DNA from: VGBV01 sp963780395 | GTDB taxonomy: Bacteria; Actinomycetota; Thermoleophilia; Solirubrobacterales; 70-9 | DNA: 64,000 nucleotides | NCBI GenBank assembly: GCA_963780395.1 | Contig: CAWABY010000003.1 | Location: 62,001-126,000, forward strand | Direction: 5' to 3' | Part shown: one piece after another, positions 50,668 to 59,337 of the stretch | Layout of the letters: every line of letters starts with the position of its first letter | Position numbering within the stretch: the stretch's first letter is position 1 | The notes under the pieces: model-generated | Seen by the model: only the letters and a program-made list of their open reading frames with translations | Told to the model about the DNA's origin: nothing | The model's database searches: none | Program-made: the position numbers and the translations under genes

Positions 50668-50777
50668 TTCGCGTCAACGTGTTGAACCGAGGCGTAACCG
50701 CGGGCGTAGGGACGGGTAGAAGTCAGCACGCGTGGCCGCAGAACGCGGCTTTTCCGTGCCCAAAGGGCGGAGGGAAA

Positions 50778-51572
50778 TTGGCGAAGGTACGAGAAGGCGA
50801 TCTCAAGCCCCAGGTCTACAAGGACCCGCGCCCGGCTGAGTACTTCGACAAGTTCCACGCCAAGGCGCGCAAGGGGATCGGCTTCATGTACGACCTCGTG
50901 CGGGTGATCCTCACCCTGCCGACGATCCTGATCTTCCGGGCCCGCGCGATCCGTGTCGAGAACGTGCCGCTGACTGGCCCGGTGATCGTCACCCCGAACC
51001 ACTTCAGCCAGATGGACCATTTCTTCGCCGCCGTCTACATGAGGCGCAAGGTCCAGTTCATGGCCAAGTCCCAGCTCTACACCAATCCCTTCATCAAGTT
51101 CATCCTCTACCACGGCGGTGTCTTCCCCGTTCGCCGCGGCTACAACGACGAGGAAGCGTTCAAGACCGCCCACACGATCCTCGACCGCGACGGCGCCGTG
51201 CTCATGTACGCCGAGGGCGGGCGCTCGCGCAGCGGCGACCTGGGCGAGCCCAAGCGCGGCGTCGGCAAGCTCGCGCTCGAGTCCGGCGCGCCGGTGGTCC
51301 CTGTCGCGATCCACGGCTCGGCCTACGTCCGGGGCTGGAAGCGCTTCCACTTCCCCAAGGTGACCATGCAGTACGGCGAGCCGCTCTCGTTCCCGGTCAA
51401 GGAGAACCCGACCCGCGAGGAGCAGCAGCAGGCCGCCAACCAGGTCTTCGACAGCGTCCGCGCCATGTACGTGGACCTCGAGGAGAACGGCAGGGCCGGC
51501 GTGCTGAAGCGGATTCGCGAGGGCCTTCCGAGGCCATCCCGCGAGCCGGACGCCGCGGACGCGCGGCGCTAG
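50778..51572 (+). CDS. PlsC-type 1-acylglycerol-3-phosphate acyltransferase
   Basis: The 264-residue membrane-associated enzyme has the LPLAT motifs: 'NHFSQMD' (the H-x4-D catalytic pair), 'VFPVRRG' (motif 2), 'YAEGGRSRSGDLGEPKRG' (motif 3, with E-G) and 'VVPVAIHGS' (motif 4). A hydrophobic stretch lies before motif 1. It should transfer an acyl group to lysophosphatidate or a related lipid. I start at TTG 50778, after gggcggaggg. The upstream in-frame extension is poor. It ends 1 bp before the convergent MBL gene. Confidence 0.9.
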   Translation: MAKVREGDLKPQVYKDPRPAEYFDKFHAKARKGIGFMYDLVRVILTLPTILIFRARAIRVENVPLTGPVIVTPNHFSQMDHFFAAVYMRRKVQFMAKSQLYTNPFIKFILYHGGVFPVRRGYNDEEAFKTAHTILDRDGAVLMYAEGGRSRSGDLGEPKRGVGKLALESGAPVVPVAIHGSAYVRGWKRFHFPKVTMQYGEPLSFPVKENPTREEQQQAANQVFDSVRAMYVDLEENGRAGVLKRIREGLPRPSREPDAADARR

Positions 51573-51573
51573 C

Positions 51574-52479
51574 TCACTCCTCGTAGCGCGAGTCCAGCTT
51601 CCGCCAGAACTCCGGGTCGTGGCCGGGGACGACGAGGGCGTAGGGGTAGGCCCGCCTGTAGGCCTGGGCCTCGTGCAGCGAGCGGCGCCAGTTGTGGCGG
51701 TCGGCGGGCCGCCACGGCTCGGGCCCCCCTTCCAGCTGGCGCCAGGTGTAGGCGACGTCGGCCAGGACCACGAAGTCGCGCCGCGGCAGGCCGAGCAGCA
51801 CGGACATGTGGCCCCGCGTGTGTCCCGGGGTGTAGGCGAGGCGCACGCTCCCGTCGCCGAACAGGTCCATGGTGCGACCAAAGGGGCCGTAGGAGTCGAC
51901 GTAGTCCGCGCTGAAATCGACCGTGCGGTAGTCGACCGCGTGGTCGTAGTGGGCGGGGCGATAGCCCTCCAGCAGCGGCAGCCGCAGGCTCGTGGCGTGT
52001 TCCCACTCGGGCTCGCTGACGATGAAGGTGGATTCCGGGAACTCGGAGATCGCCGAGGCGTGGCCGAAGTGCAGGTGGGTGAGCACCACCACCTCGATGT
52101 CGCCGGGGCCCAGGCCCTTCTCACGCAGCTGCGAGGTGACGTCGCCGCCGGGCTCGAGGCTGAAGTACTTGGACGCGCGCCGGCCCAGGTTGTGCGTCGG
52201 GTCCCCGGCGACCGAGGGATGCAGCCCGGTGTCGATCAACATCGGGCCCGCGGTCGGGTGGCGGACGAGGTAGGCGGGGACCGGAACGTCCAGGTAGTCC
52301 TCCTCGCCGGCTCGGAAGCCGAGCGCCTTCAGGCCTCCGAGGCGGCCTCCCTCATACTCGTAGAACGCCTTCGTAAACCTGGCCCGGCCGGCCTCGATCG
52401 GCTCGACGACGACGCTGGCGCCTTCGCTGCCGCCCTCCAGCGGGCCCTCGAGGGGGATCGCCTCCGCACGTACGCTCAC
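51574..52479 (-). CDS. Metallo-beta-lactamase-fold hydrolase, lactonase-like, with altered metal motif
   Basis: The 301-residue protein resembles AHL-lactonase-type MBL enzymes: 'GPMLIDTGLHPSV', the metal motif 'THLHFGH' (residues 134-140), 'YTPGHTRGHMSV' (His), 'VLADVAYTW' (bridging Asp) and 'VPGHDPEFW' (final His). The family motif is H-x-H-x-D-H, and here the Asp that binds the second metal is Gly139. The enzyme may use one metal or be altered in activity. It starts at GTG 52479. The divergent SDR gene begins 67 bp away. Confidence 0.85.
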   Translation of the reverse strand: MSVRAEAIPLEGPLEGGSEGASVVVEPIEAGRARFTKAFYEYEGGRLGGLKALGFRAGEEDYLDVPVPAYLVRHPTAGPMLIDTGLHPSVAGDPTHNLGRRASKYFSLEPGGDVTSQLREKGLGPGDIEVVVLTHLHFGHASAISEFPESTFIVSEPEWEHATSLRLPLLEGYRPAHYDHAVDYRTVDFSADYVDSYGPFGRTMDLFGDGSVRLAYTPGHTRGHMSVLLGLPRRDFVVLADVAYTWRQLEGGPEPWRPADRHNWRRSLHEAQAYRRAYPYALVVPGHDPEFWRKLDSRYEE

Positions 52480-52546
52480 GCCGAGCAGCCTAGTCGGGGG
52501 GACGGACCGGCGGTGGGCGTCACCGGGCTCATATGCTCCGCCGCGG

Positions 52547-53401
52547 ATGGCTGAGCCACCGACCTCGCGAATCTTCGCCCCGGGGCTGCTCGATGGGCAG
52601 GTCTGCGTCGTCTCGGGGGCCGGCACCGGGATCGGCCGGGCGACCGCGCTCGAGCTGGCATCGCTCGGCGCCACGGTGGTCGGCTGCGGGCGCCGCGACG
52701 AGCCCCTGCAGGGGATGGTCGCCGAGGTCGAGGGTGCCGGCGGCAAGGCCGAGTTCGAGGCGATGGACATCCGCGACGACGAGGCCGTCGATCGCCTCAT
52801 GGACGGCGTGCTGAAGCGCCACGGCCGCATAGACCTGCTGGTCAACAACGCCGGCGGCCAGTTCCTGAGCCCCGCCGAGGCGATCAGCCCCAAGGGGTTT
52901 CGCACGGTGATCGAGCTGAACGTGCAGGGGACCTGGCAGATGACCCACGCCGCCGCGACCAAGGCGTTCATCCCGCAGGAGCAGGGCAAGATCGTCTCGA
53001 TCACCGTCTCGCCGCACCAGGGGTTCCCCGGGATGGTCCACACCGGCGCGGCCCGCGCCGCTGTCGAGAACATGATGCGCACGCTCTCGGTGGAGTGGGC
53101 ACGGTTCGGCGTCCGCACCGTCGCCGTGGCGGTCGGGCAGTTCGACACCGAGACCCTGCGAACGAAGTACCCGGCGGCGGTCGTCGAGAACGTTGCCGGG
53201 ACCGTCCCCCTCGGGCGCCTCGGCACCGAGGAGGAGATGGCGTGGCTGGTCGCCTACCTCGCCTCGCCCGCCGGCGACTTCTACTCGGGCTGCGTGATCA
53301 CTATCGACGGCGCCCGCGACAACTGGTTCGGCACCTGGCCTCCGGGCGGCGCCGCGGGTGAGGGCGGCGCGCCGCTGGCCGAGGAGCGCCGAAAGGACTA
53401 G
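52547..53401 (+). CDS. SDR-family enoyl-CoA reductase-like oxidoreductase
   Basis: The 284-residue protein has a Rossmann fold with 'VSGAGTGIGRA' for NADP binding and 'LLVNNAGGQF'. The normal catalytic Tyr-x3-Lys is replaced: 'VHTGAARAAVENM' has Thr166 and Arg170 at those positions. The same 'H-S/T-G-A-A-R' segment occurs in peroxisomal trans-2-enoyl-CoA reductase (PECR) and relatives, so fatty acyl-CoA reduction is the best guess. Its stop overlaps the end of the convergent hydrolase gene by 4 bp. Confidence 0.85.
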   Translation: MAEPPTSRIFAPGLLDGQVCVVSGAGTGIGRATALELASLGATVVGCGRRDEPLQGMVAEVEGAGGKAEFEAMDIRDDEAVDRLMDGVLKRHGRIDLLVNNAGGQFLSPAEAISPKGFRTVIELNVQGTWQMTHAAATKAFIPQEQGKIVSITVSPHQGFPGMVHTGAARAAVENMMRTLSVEWARFGVRTVAVAVGQFDTETLRTKYPAAVVENVAGTVPLGRLGTEEEMAWLVAYLASPAGDFYSGCVITIDGARDNWFGTWPPGGAAGEGGAPLAEERRKD

Positions 53402-54006
53402 CGGCCGATCCGGCCCGGGAGCCACTCCCTGACCGCGTCCGCGACGGCGTCGAGGTCGGCCTTGAGACCGTGGTTGCCGGCGACCTTGACGATCTTGCGG
53501 CCCTTGGCCGGCGTCGGCATGCCGAATGGGTCGCTCTCGCCCTGGACCACGAGCACCGGGACCTTCACCGCATCAAGCTCCTCAAGGCGGCTCTTCTCGG
53601 GCTTGCCGGGAGGGTGCACCGGGAAGGCGAGGCAAAGCACCGCCTCGGCGCCGGTCTCGGCGGCCGTCCGGCACGCGACGCGCGCCCCCAGCGAGCGTCC
53701 CCCCGTGATCAGCGGCTGGCCCTTCAGCTCCGCCTCTCGCAGGGCCGCGATCACCGCCAGCCAGGCGGCGTCGAGCTGCTTCGCCGGCGCCGGGGACTTG
53801 CGGCCCGCGACGCGGTAGGGCTGCTCGACCAATGCGACGCTGAGGCCGGCCTCTCGCGCGACGTCGGCTGCGGCTTGGATGTCGGGCGCTTCGACCCCGC
53901 CGCCCGCCCCGTGTCCGAGCACCAGCGCTCCCTGCGCCTTCTTCGCGGCGTCGAGGTGGGCCCGGGCGGGGCCGTGCGGTGTCTCGATCTCGAGCGTCTT
54001 CGCTAC
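53398..54006 (-). CDS. Alpha/beta hydrolase (dienelactone-hydrolase/TEX30-like); start uncertain
   Basis: The 200-residue protein has 'ALVLGHGAGGGVEAPDI' (oxyanion loop), the nucleophile elbow 'GGRSLGARVA' (G-x-S-x-G), 'VLVVQGESDPFG' (acid) and 'VKVAGNHGLK' (His), the catalytic set of the KANL3/TEX30-like hydrolases. The substrate is unknown. No normal start codon lies in frame near the expected N-terminus. 54006 is GTA, just overlapping the stop of the SDR gene upstream, and the next GTG (53922) would cut into the fold. The frame stays open into the SDR gene. An unusual start or a local error is possible. Confidence 0.75.
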   Translation of the reverse strand, partial: VAKTLEIETPHGPARAHLDAAKKAQGALVLGHGAGGGVEAPDIQAAADVAREAGLSVALVEQPYRVAGRKSPAPAKQLDAAWLAVIAALREAELKGQPLITGGRSLGARVACRTAAETGAEAVLCLAFPVHPPGKPEKSRLEELDAVKVPVLVVQGESDPFGMPTPAKGRKIVKVAGNHGLKADLDAVADAVREWLPGRIGR

Positions 54007-54839
54007 GAGTACATCCCGGTGAACTGGCCGCCGGTCACGTTGATGACCTGGCCGTTGATGTAGTTCGCGTACTCCGAGCAGAGGAACATCACGGGGCCCG
54101 CCGCCTCCTCGGGCTGCGCCGGGCGTCCGAGCGGGATCATCATCGAGGCCATGCTGCGCATCTGCTCGGGGATGCCGAGCTCGACCTTCTCGGTCGAGTC
54201 GCCCGCGGCCTCCATCGTCTCGCCCTTCTCCTTGGCCTGGGTCAGGCGCGTCTCGACGAAGCCGAAGGCGACCGCGTTGCAGTTGACCTTCAGCGGCCCC
54301 CACTCCTTCGCGATCGTCTTGGTCAGCCCGGTGACGCCCGCCTTGGCCGAGGCGTAGTTGGCCTGGCCGGCGTTGCCCATCGTGCCCGAGATCGAGCTGA
54401 CGTTGACGATCTTGCGGAACACCTCCTCGCCCTTGTCGCGTTCGGCCTTGGCGGCCTCGCGCCAGGTGGGGGCGAGGGCGCGGATCATCCTGAACGGGAC
54501 GATCGTGTGGATGTCCATCATCGCCTGGAACTGCTCGTCGCTCATCTTGTGGACGACGCCGTCCCAGGTGTAGCCCGCGTTGTTGACGACGGCGTCGACG
54601 CTGCCGAAGGCGTCGTTGGCGGCCTGGACCAACTCGTCGCAGGCGCCGGGCTGGGTCAGGTCTCCGGCGAACACGGCCGTCTCGCCGTCGATCTCCTTCG
54701 CGGCCTCCTCGGCGACGTCGCCGTCGAGGTCGTTGATCAGCACCTTGGCGCCCTCGCCGGCGAACAGCTCCGCGGTGGCGCGGCCGATGCCGCGGGCGGA
54801 GCCGGTGATGATCGCGCTCTTTCCGTCAAGCAGTCCCAA
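54003..54839 (-). CDS. SDR-family oxidoreductase (FabG-like)
   Basis: The 278-residue protein has 'IITGSARGIGRATAELF', 'AVVNNAGYTW', the catalytic Ser in 'VNVSSISGT' and Tyr/Lys in 'ANYASAKAGVTGL', all of the classical SDR set. The C-terminus 'GQVINVTGGQFTG' resembles 3-oxoacyl-ACP/CoA reductases. An insertion of about 15 charged residues before the catalytic Ser ('REAAKAERDKGEEVFRK') is typical of the FabG4/hydroxyacyl-CoA group. It probably acts on beta-keto acyl thioesters, in line with the neighbouring thioesterase and SDR genes. Confidence 0.9.
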   Translation of the reverse strand: MGLLDGKSAIITGSARGIGRATAELFAGEGAKVLINDLDGDVAEEAAKEIDGETAVFAGDLTQPGACDELVQAANDAFGSVDAVVNNAGYTWDGVVHKMSDEQFQAMMDIHTIVPFRMIRALAPTWREAAKAERDKGEEVFRKIVNVSSISGTMGNAGQANYASAKAGVTGLTKTIAKEWGPLKVNCNAVAFGFVETRLTQAKEKGETMEAAGDSTEKVELGIPEQMRSMASMMIPLGRPAQPEEAAGPVMFLCSEYANYINGQVINVTGGQFTGMYS

Positions 54840-54902
54840 GTCTTCGTCTCCTTGTGGCGTGGTTGGTGGTGAGGATGGGGAGGCGGATTGTTACCGGAAA
54901 TC

Positions 54903-54918
54903 CTGGCTGACGAGCCAG
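54903..54918 (-). terminator. Hairpin between thioesterase and SDR genes
   Basis: CTGGCT-GACG-AGCCAG is a perfect 6-bp stem with a 4-nt loop. Read on the minus strand it is just after the thioesterase gene and is followed by GATTT. It may end that transcript. Confidence 0.4.
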
Positions 54919-54928
54919 TCCCCAGCCC

Positions 54929-55345
54929 CTAGAAGGTGTAGGTGGCGATCCCGTTCGCGACCAGCGTGCCCTCGGGGTCGCGGGCGTCGATCTCGCAGAA
55001 GCTGAGCTTGCGCCCCCGCCTCACCACCCTGGCCTCGGCGCGCAAATCGCAGGCCCGGGCCGCGGAGATGAAGTTGATCGAGAGGGCCACCGTGGCGCCC
55101 GAGGGCGATTCGGGCACCTCGTCGGTGGCCCAGGCCGCGGCCGTCGCGGCGGTGTCGATCAGGCTGCTGATTGCGCCACCGTGGACGACGTCGCCCATCG
55201 TCACCAGCTCCTCCTTGAACGGCATCGCCAGCACCGCGCGATCGGCCTCGATCTCCTCGATCGTGATCCCCAGCGCCCTGGCATGCGGCGAGTGGGGAAT
55301 GAAGGCCTGGACCAGCGCGATGCGGGTCTGCTGCTTCTCGCTCAC
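54929..55345 (-). CDS. PaaI-family hotdog-fold thioesterase
   Basis: The 138-residue protein has the hotdog helix with 'GDVVHGGAISSLIDTAATAAAW', here with the Asp and H-G-G positions used by PaaI-type acyl-CoA thioesterases. 'VALSINFISAARACDLRAEARV' (in part) is the long beta strand. It hydrolyses acyl-CoA, probably aromatic or medium-chain. It starts with an ATG and lies upstream of the FabG-like gene on the same strand, and a secreted protein gene precedes it by 13 bp. Confidence 0.88.
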   Translation of the reverse strand: MSEKQQTRIALVQAFIPHSPHARALGITIEEIEADRAVLAMPFKEELVTMGDVVHGGAISSLIDTAATAAAWATDEVPESPSGATVALSINFISAARACDLRAEARVVRRGRKLSFCEIDARDPEGTLVANGIATYTF

Positions 55346-55358
55346 ACGCCCCTGCGAC

Positions 55359-55763
55359 TCAGTTGATCGCGATCACCTTCGACAGGCCTGACTTGCAGAC
55401 GTACTTGCCGACGGTCAGCTTCTTGGCCTTGACCTGAAGGTATTGGTCGGGGGTCGGGGGGCTCGAGAGCTTCGCGCTCAGCTTCCAGGTGCCGCCAGCG
55501 AGGCTGGTCCCCGAGTCGATCGTGGCCTGGATCGCGCCGCTCTGGTCGGTCAGGAAGAGCCGCATTGAACGGGCGGCGAGGCAGGCGGTGTTCGTGTTCA
55601 GGGCGCCGCTGACCTTGACCTTCTGCTGACCGTTGAGCACGGGGCCGGAATTGACCACGACGGTCGTCTTCTTCTTCTTGCCGGCGAGCGCCTGCGAGCC
55701 GAGCGCTCCCGCGCACAGCGCCGCCAGCGCCAGCACCACCAACACCGTTCTCCTGTTCAGCAT
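55359..55763 (-). CDS. Secreted protein of unknown function
   Basis: The 134-residue protein begins with a signal peptide ('TVLVVLALAALCAGALGSQALA') and a Lys run ('GKKKKT'). The mature part is about 100 residues, beta-rich, with two Cys ('TACLAARS', 'KYVCKSG') that could form one disulphide. I choose the ATG at 55763, preceded by ggaggcaagg. An earlier in-frame start lies in the MFS gene. I do not recognise the family. Confidence 0.75.
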   Translation of the reverse strand: MLNRRTVLVVLALAALCAGALGSQALAGKKKKTTVVVNSGPVLNGQQKVKVSGALNTNTACLAARSMRLFLTDQSGAIQATIDSGTSLAGGTWKLSAKLSSPPTPDQYLQVKAKKLTVGKYVCKSGLSKVIAIN

Positions 55764-55809
55764 CCTTGCCTCCAAGCCTCGAATTTCGAACCGGTCACAG
55801 GGCGAGACT

Positions 55810-57501
55810 CTAGAGCCCCAGGATCGCGGGGGCCAGTTCGGTGATCGAGCCCGGGTCCTCGCCGTATCTGCGCTCGAAGTCCTCGCGCTCTTCCTCGTCG
55901 GCGAGCGCCAGCAGCAGCTCCTCGCGGCTGGAGCCGAACTCGCACGCCGCACGGTCGAGCGCCTCCAGCGAGCGGTCCTGGAGGAAGCCGCCGATGCCGC
56001 CGCTGCCGGGGTCCTCGCGGTCGGCGTCGCAGGGATCCTGGATCGCGACGGTCTCGCGCTCGGAGTCGGCGTAGGCGAGCGCGTAGCCGGCCAGGCCGCC
56101 GAGCGCCAGCGCCGCGCAGGCGGCCACCGCCCACGGCCTCACCCCGCCCGACGGAGCCAGCGCCGCCCACAACAGCAGCAGCGCCGCGGCCAGGGCCATC
56201 AGCGCGGTGGCGACGAATGCGAAGCGGAAGGCGCCGCGCACCGCCCCGGTGACGACGTCGTCCAGGCGTGCGCCGAGCGCGTCCAGCTCGCCGCGGTCGT
56301 CCTCGTCGAAGTCGCCGCGGACCGAGGCGATCGAGTCCTCGAGCCGCTGGCGGGGGTCGTCAGTGTCGAGGCCGGCGAACAGCGCGGGGGCGATCTCGAT
56401 CTTGTCGCGAGGGTCGAGCGAGGCGTCCAGGAGCGCCGCGGTCCCCTGCAGACGCGCGTCCGAGATTTCCGAGTCGAGGTTGTCGGCGACGATCGGGGCG
56501 ATCACGGCCAGGGCGACAGCGATGCCGGCGTGGCGGATCGAGAGCACCCGGCCGACGTCCCGGCGGGTGCGCTCGGGCAGCAGCTCGCCGGCCAGCGCCG
56601 GCAGCGCAAGCCCCATGCCCGCCCCCGCCAGCAGCTGCGGGGGCACGGTCCACCACGCCGAGTCGCCGGGGAGCAGCGCCAGGCACCCGACGCCGCCGGC
56701 GACCAGCAGAGAGCCCGCGGCGGCCCGGGTATCCGGGTCGCCCTTGACGCGGGAGGCCGCGACGGCAGCCACCGGCAGCACGCTGACCGCCAAGGCGGCC
56801 GCGAGGGGCTCGACGCTCCAGCCCGCCACCAGCAGCAGCACCACCAGGAAGATGACCGCGGTCAGCGCGGCCGAGAGCAGGGCCAGGGCCACCGCCGGGC
56901 GCAGCGCCAGCGGCGAGTCGCCCGCGGCCTCGGCCCGGCGGCCGCCGGCGTCCGGGTCCCGGCCGAGGACCGCCCAGAGGGCGACGGCGAGCCCGGGCAC
57001 CACCAGCGGAACCTGCGCCAGGAAGATCGCGCGCCAGTCGAACGCCTCGGTCAGCGCGCCGCCCAGGGCCGGCCCGATCGCCGCGCCGAAGATGGAGGCC
57101 GTGAACCAGAGCCGGCGGCCCGGGCCATCGTTGCCCGCGTCCAGCAGCGCGAAGACCCCGATCAGGGCCGCCGCCCCACCCACGGCCTGGACACCGCGCA
57201 GCCACAGCAGGCCGTCGAGCGTGTCCGAGAGGCCGCAGGCAAGCGAGGCGGCGCCGAACACGGCGATCCCGCTCGCGGCCGTCAACGGCCCGCCGATCCG
57301 CCGTGACACCCAAACCAGCGGCAGCAGCGCCACGGCAAGCACCGCCGTATAGACGCCCAGCACCAGGGCCACGCCCTCGACGGTGGTGTCCAGCTCGGAG
57401 AGGATCGAGGGCAGGCCGAGCGTGACGATCGAGGCGTCGGCCAGCGCCAGCGCCGCCGCCAGCGCGAGCGCGAGCCGGGAGATGCGTCCCGCCGGGGTCA
57501 C
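55810..57501 (-). CDS. MFS transporter (drug/proton antiporter type)
   Basis: The 563-residue membrane protein has about 12-14 helices with an MFS core. Helix 1 has 'LADASIVTLGLPSI', as in the DHA2 group, and the conserved turn is 'LVWVSRRIGG'. Another marker is 'GRRLWFTASIFGAAIGPALGGALTEAFDWRAIF' (in part), the motif-C-like segment of antiporters. After about residue 400 there is a long cytoplasmic or external insertion and an acidic C-terminal domain of about 85 residues, which is unusual. It starts with GTG. The promoter region shared with the divergent gene contains four 7-bp repeats. Confidence 0.86.
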   Translation of the reverse strand: MTPAGRISRLALALAAALALADASIVTLGLPSILSELDTTVEGVALVLGVYTAVLAVALLPLVWVSRRIGGPLTAASGIAVFGAASLACGLSDTLDGLLWLRGVQAVGGAAALIGVFALLDAGNDGPGRRLWFTASIFGAAIGPALGGALTEAFDWRAIFLAQVPLVVPGLAVALWAVLGRDPDAGGRRAEAAGDSPLALRPAVALALLSAALTAVIFLVVLLLVAGWSVEPLAAALAVSVLPVAAVAASRVKGDPDTRAAAGSLLVAGGVGCLALLPGDSAWWTVPPQLLAGAGMGLALPALAGELLPERTRRDVGRVLSIRHAGIAVALAVIAPIVADNLDSEISDARLQGTAALLDASLDPRDKIEIAPALFAGLDTDDPRQRLEDSIASVRGDFDEDDRGELDALGARLDDVVTGAVRGAFRFAFVATALMALAAALLLLWAALAPSGGVRPWAVAACAALALGGLAGYALAYADSERETVAIQDPCDADREDPGSGGIGGFLQDRSLEALDRAACEFGSSREELLLALADEEEREDFERRYGEDPGSITELAPAILGL

Positions 57502-57559
57502 GCGGCCATTTTGCCGCTGCAAGGGATCTCGCGTTCCAAGCAGGAGAGTTGCCCAAAAT

Positions 57560-57592
57560 GAGGTACTCGGTACTCTGAGGTACTCGGTACTC
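57560..57592. repeat. Tandem 16-bp direct repeat built of four GGTACTC units
   Basis: GAGGTACTCGGTACTC occurs at 57560-57575 and again at 57577-57592, a period of 17 bp. Each copy itself contains two GGTACTC heptamers. The block lies in the 107-bp region between the divergent MFS and secreted-protein genes, close to where a promoter is expected. It looks like a multi-copy regulator site. Confidence 0.75.
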
Positions 57593-57608
57593 GCAAGGAC
57601 GCACACCG

Positions 57609-58607
57609 TTGGAACTTCCCACCTCTCGCCCCAAATCACTCTCCCTGCTTCGAGTCGCGCTGCCGACGGCGCTGGCGGCGACTGCGCTCGCGCTCCCCGC
57701 CGCCGCGCAGGCCGGCGTCGCGGTCTCGACCGCCCCGGACCTGCCGGGGGGAGCGCGCGCGGGCACGGACGTCACCGTCAAGGAGGACGGCATCCCGGGG
57801 CAGGTGGCATTCACGCAGACGTTCACCGGCGCCGACACCAGCGCGATCGCGCGCGTCAACCTGATCAAGCTGTCGCTCGCGTGCGGTCCCGGCCCGAGTC
57901 CGGGCAACCCGGACTCGAACGGCCCCGCGCTGAACACGCCCGAGGTTCCCTGCTCCAACCCCGACCCGGGTGTGTTCGGGGCCCTGAGCGCGATCGGGAC
58001 CGGAGGCGGCGCCTGCGTTGGCAACACCTTCGCGATGACCGGCCCGGATGCTCAGGGACAGGTCGACCTGCTGCCGACGACCACCATCTTCATGACCAAC
58101 GGCCAGACCTGCGTGATCTCCTTCGACTTCAAGGTGCACAAGATGCCGACCAAGGACACCTTCCCCCTGGTCAGCGGCATGCACACCACCTCGGTTTCGG
58201 CCGTGCGGTCGGAGATCGTCGCGAACCCCGGCAACCCGGGCAGCATCGGCCTGCAGGCCGCAGCGCTCGGCTCGGGGGGAGCCGTCCTGGTGAAGCCGGA
58301 GGCGGCGGCGGGGAAGAAGGGCAAGAAGGGCGGGCCCGCGAAGCTCCACATGGAGGGTGCCTGCGTCGGCAAGGTGCTGACCGCCTCGGTCACCGGGGGC
58401 GGCATCAAGAAGGTGGCCTTCCAGCTGGACCGCCGCACCATCGACGTGGACAAGAAGGGCCCGTTCAAACTCCGGCAGCGGGTGCAGAATCTAAGCTTCG
58501 GTCGTCATCGCCTCTCGGCCAACATCACATTCACGAGCGGAAGCCGCGCCAACGAGGTCCTCACCGAGAACTTCTCCCGTTGCCGTGCGCCGAACTTCAC
58601 GGGCTAG
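57609..58607 (+). CDS. Secreted protein of unknown function
   Basis: The 332-residue protein has a signal peptide ('ALPTALAATALALPAAAQA'). The mature part starts with a beta-rich domain of about 190 residues holding five Cys ('LACGPGP', 'VPCSNP', 'GACVGN', 'QTCVIS'). A Lys/Gly linker ('GKKGKKGG') follows, then a second small beta domain with 'CVGKVL' and 'SRCRAP', probably a cell-surface module. I do not recognise the family. The start is a TTG after aagga. The stop overlaps the L,D-transpeptidase gene by 23 bp. Confidence 0.75.
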   Translation: MELPTSRPKSLSLLRVALPTALAATALALPAAAQAGVAVSTAPDLPGGARAGTDVTVKEDGIPGQVAFTQTFTGADTSAIARVNLIKLSLACGPGPSPGNPDSNGPALNTPEVPCSNPDPGVFGALSAIGTGGGACVGNTFAMTGPDAQGQVDLLPTTTIFMTNGQTCVISFDFKVHKMPTKDTFPLVSGMHTTSVSAVRSEIVANPGNPGSIGLQAAALGSGGAVLVKPEAAAGKKGKKGGPAKLHMEGACVGKVLTASVTGGGIKKVAFQLDRRTIDVDKKGPFKLRQRVQNLSFGRHRLSANITFTSGSRANEVLTENFSRCRAPNFTG

Positions 58608-59337
58608 AGCCCGGGTTGCACGGCTGGCGGTATCCGGGTCGCTGATCTGCGTCGCCGCGTGGGCCTCCCCGGCGGCTGCGGGCCCCGGTCCCGCCAAGGG
58701 CGGCGACGGCCGGCTCTCGGACGAGCGCAGGGTCACCTATTGGGCATTCTCCGAGGAGCGGGAGCCGCTTCGCTCGCGACCGCATTCCGATGCGAAGGTG
58801 GTCGCAAAGCTGAGGCTCGCCACCGAGCTTGGGGCGCCCGAGGTCTACGTCGCCCTGAAGCGCAGCACCGACGCCGACGGGGAGCAGTGGCTCCAGGTCC
58901 GGGTTCCGGGACGGCCCAACGGACGGGTCGCCTGGGTTCGCGAGAGCGCCCTGGACGATCTCAGCGTCACCGATGACCGGCTCGAGATCAGCCTCGGGCA
59001 CCGCAGGGCGACCCTGTTCCAGGACGGCAAGCGGGTCTGGCGCGCGCCCATCGGCATCGGCATGGCGCGCACCCCGACGCCGCGCGGGCGCTTCTACGTC
59101 CGCGAGCGCTTGCGGCTCGGGGGCGGTGGGGTCTACGGGACCTTCGCCTTCGGCACCAGCGCCTACTCGCCCCGGCTCAGCGACTGGCCCGGCGGGGGCG
59201 TCGTCGGGATTCACGGCACCAACCAGCCCGGCCTCATCCCGGGCCGGATCTCGCACGGCTGCGTGCGCGTGCGTAACAAGGACATCAATCAGCTCAAGCG
59301 CCGGATGGGCCTGGGCACGCCGATCTGGATCCGCTGA
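58585..59337 (+). CDS. L,D-transpeptidase (YkuD domain)
   Basis: The enzyme cross-links peptidoglycan stems or attaches proteins to them outside the membrane. The 250-residue protein has a signal peptide, an SH3-like region (about residues 50-125, 'GRVAWVRESAL'), then YkuD. The catalytic motif is 'HGTNQPGLIPGRISHGCVRV' with His210, His224 and Cys226. A typical 'TPTPRGRFYV' precedes it. The GTG start lies within the previous gene, so the two are coupled. The end overlaps the convergent dehydrogenase gene by 44 bp. Confidence 0.92.
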   Translation: MRRTSRARARVARLAVSGSLICVAAWASPAAAGPGPAKGGDGRLSDERRVTYWAFSEEREPLRSRPHSDAKVVAKLRLATELGAPEVYVALKRSTDADGEQWLQVRVPGRPNGRVAWVRESALDDLSVTDDRLEISLGHRRATLFQDGKRVWRAPIGIGMARTPTPRGRFYVRERLRLGGGGVYGTFAFGTSAYSPRLSDWPGGGVVGIHGTNQPGLIPGRISHGCVRVRNKDINQLKRRMGLGTPIWIR

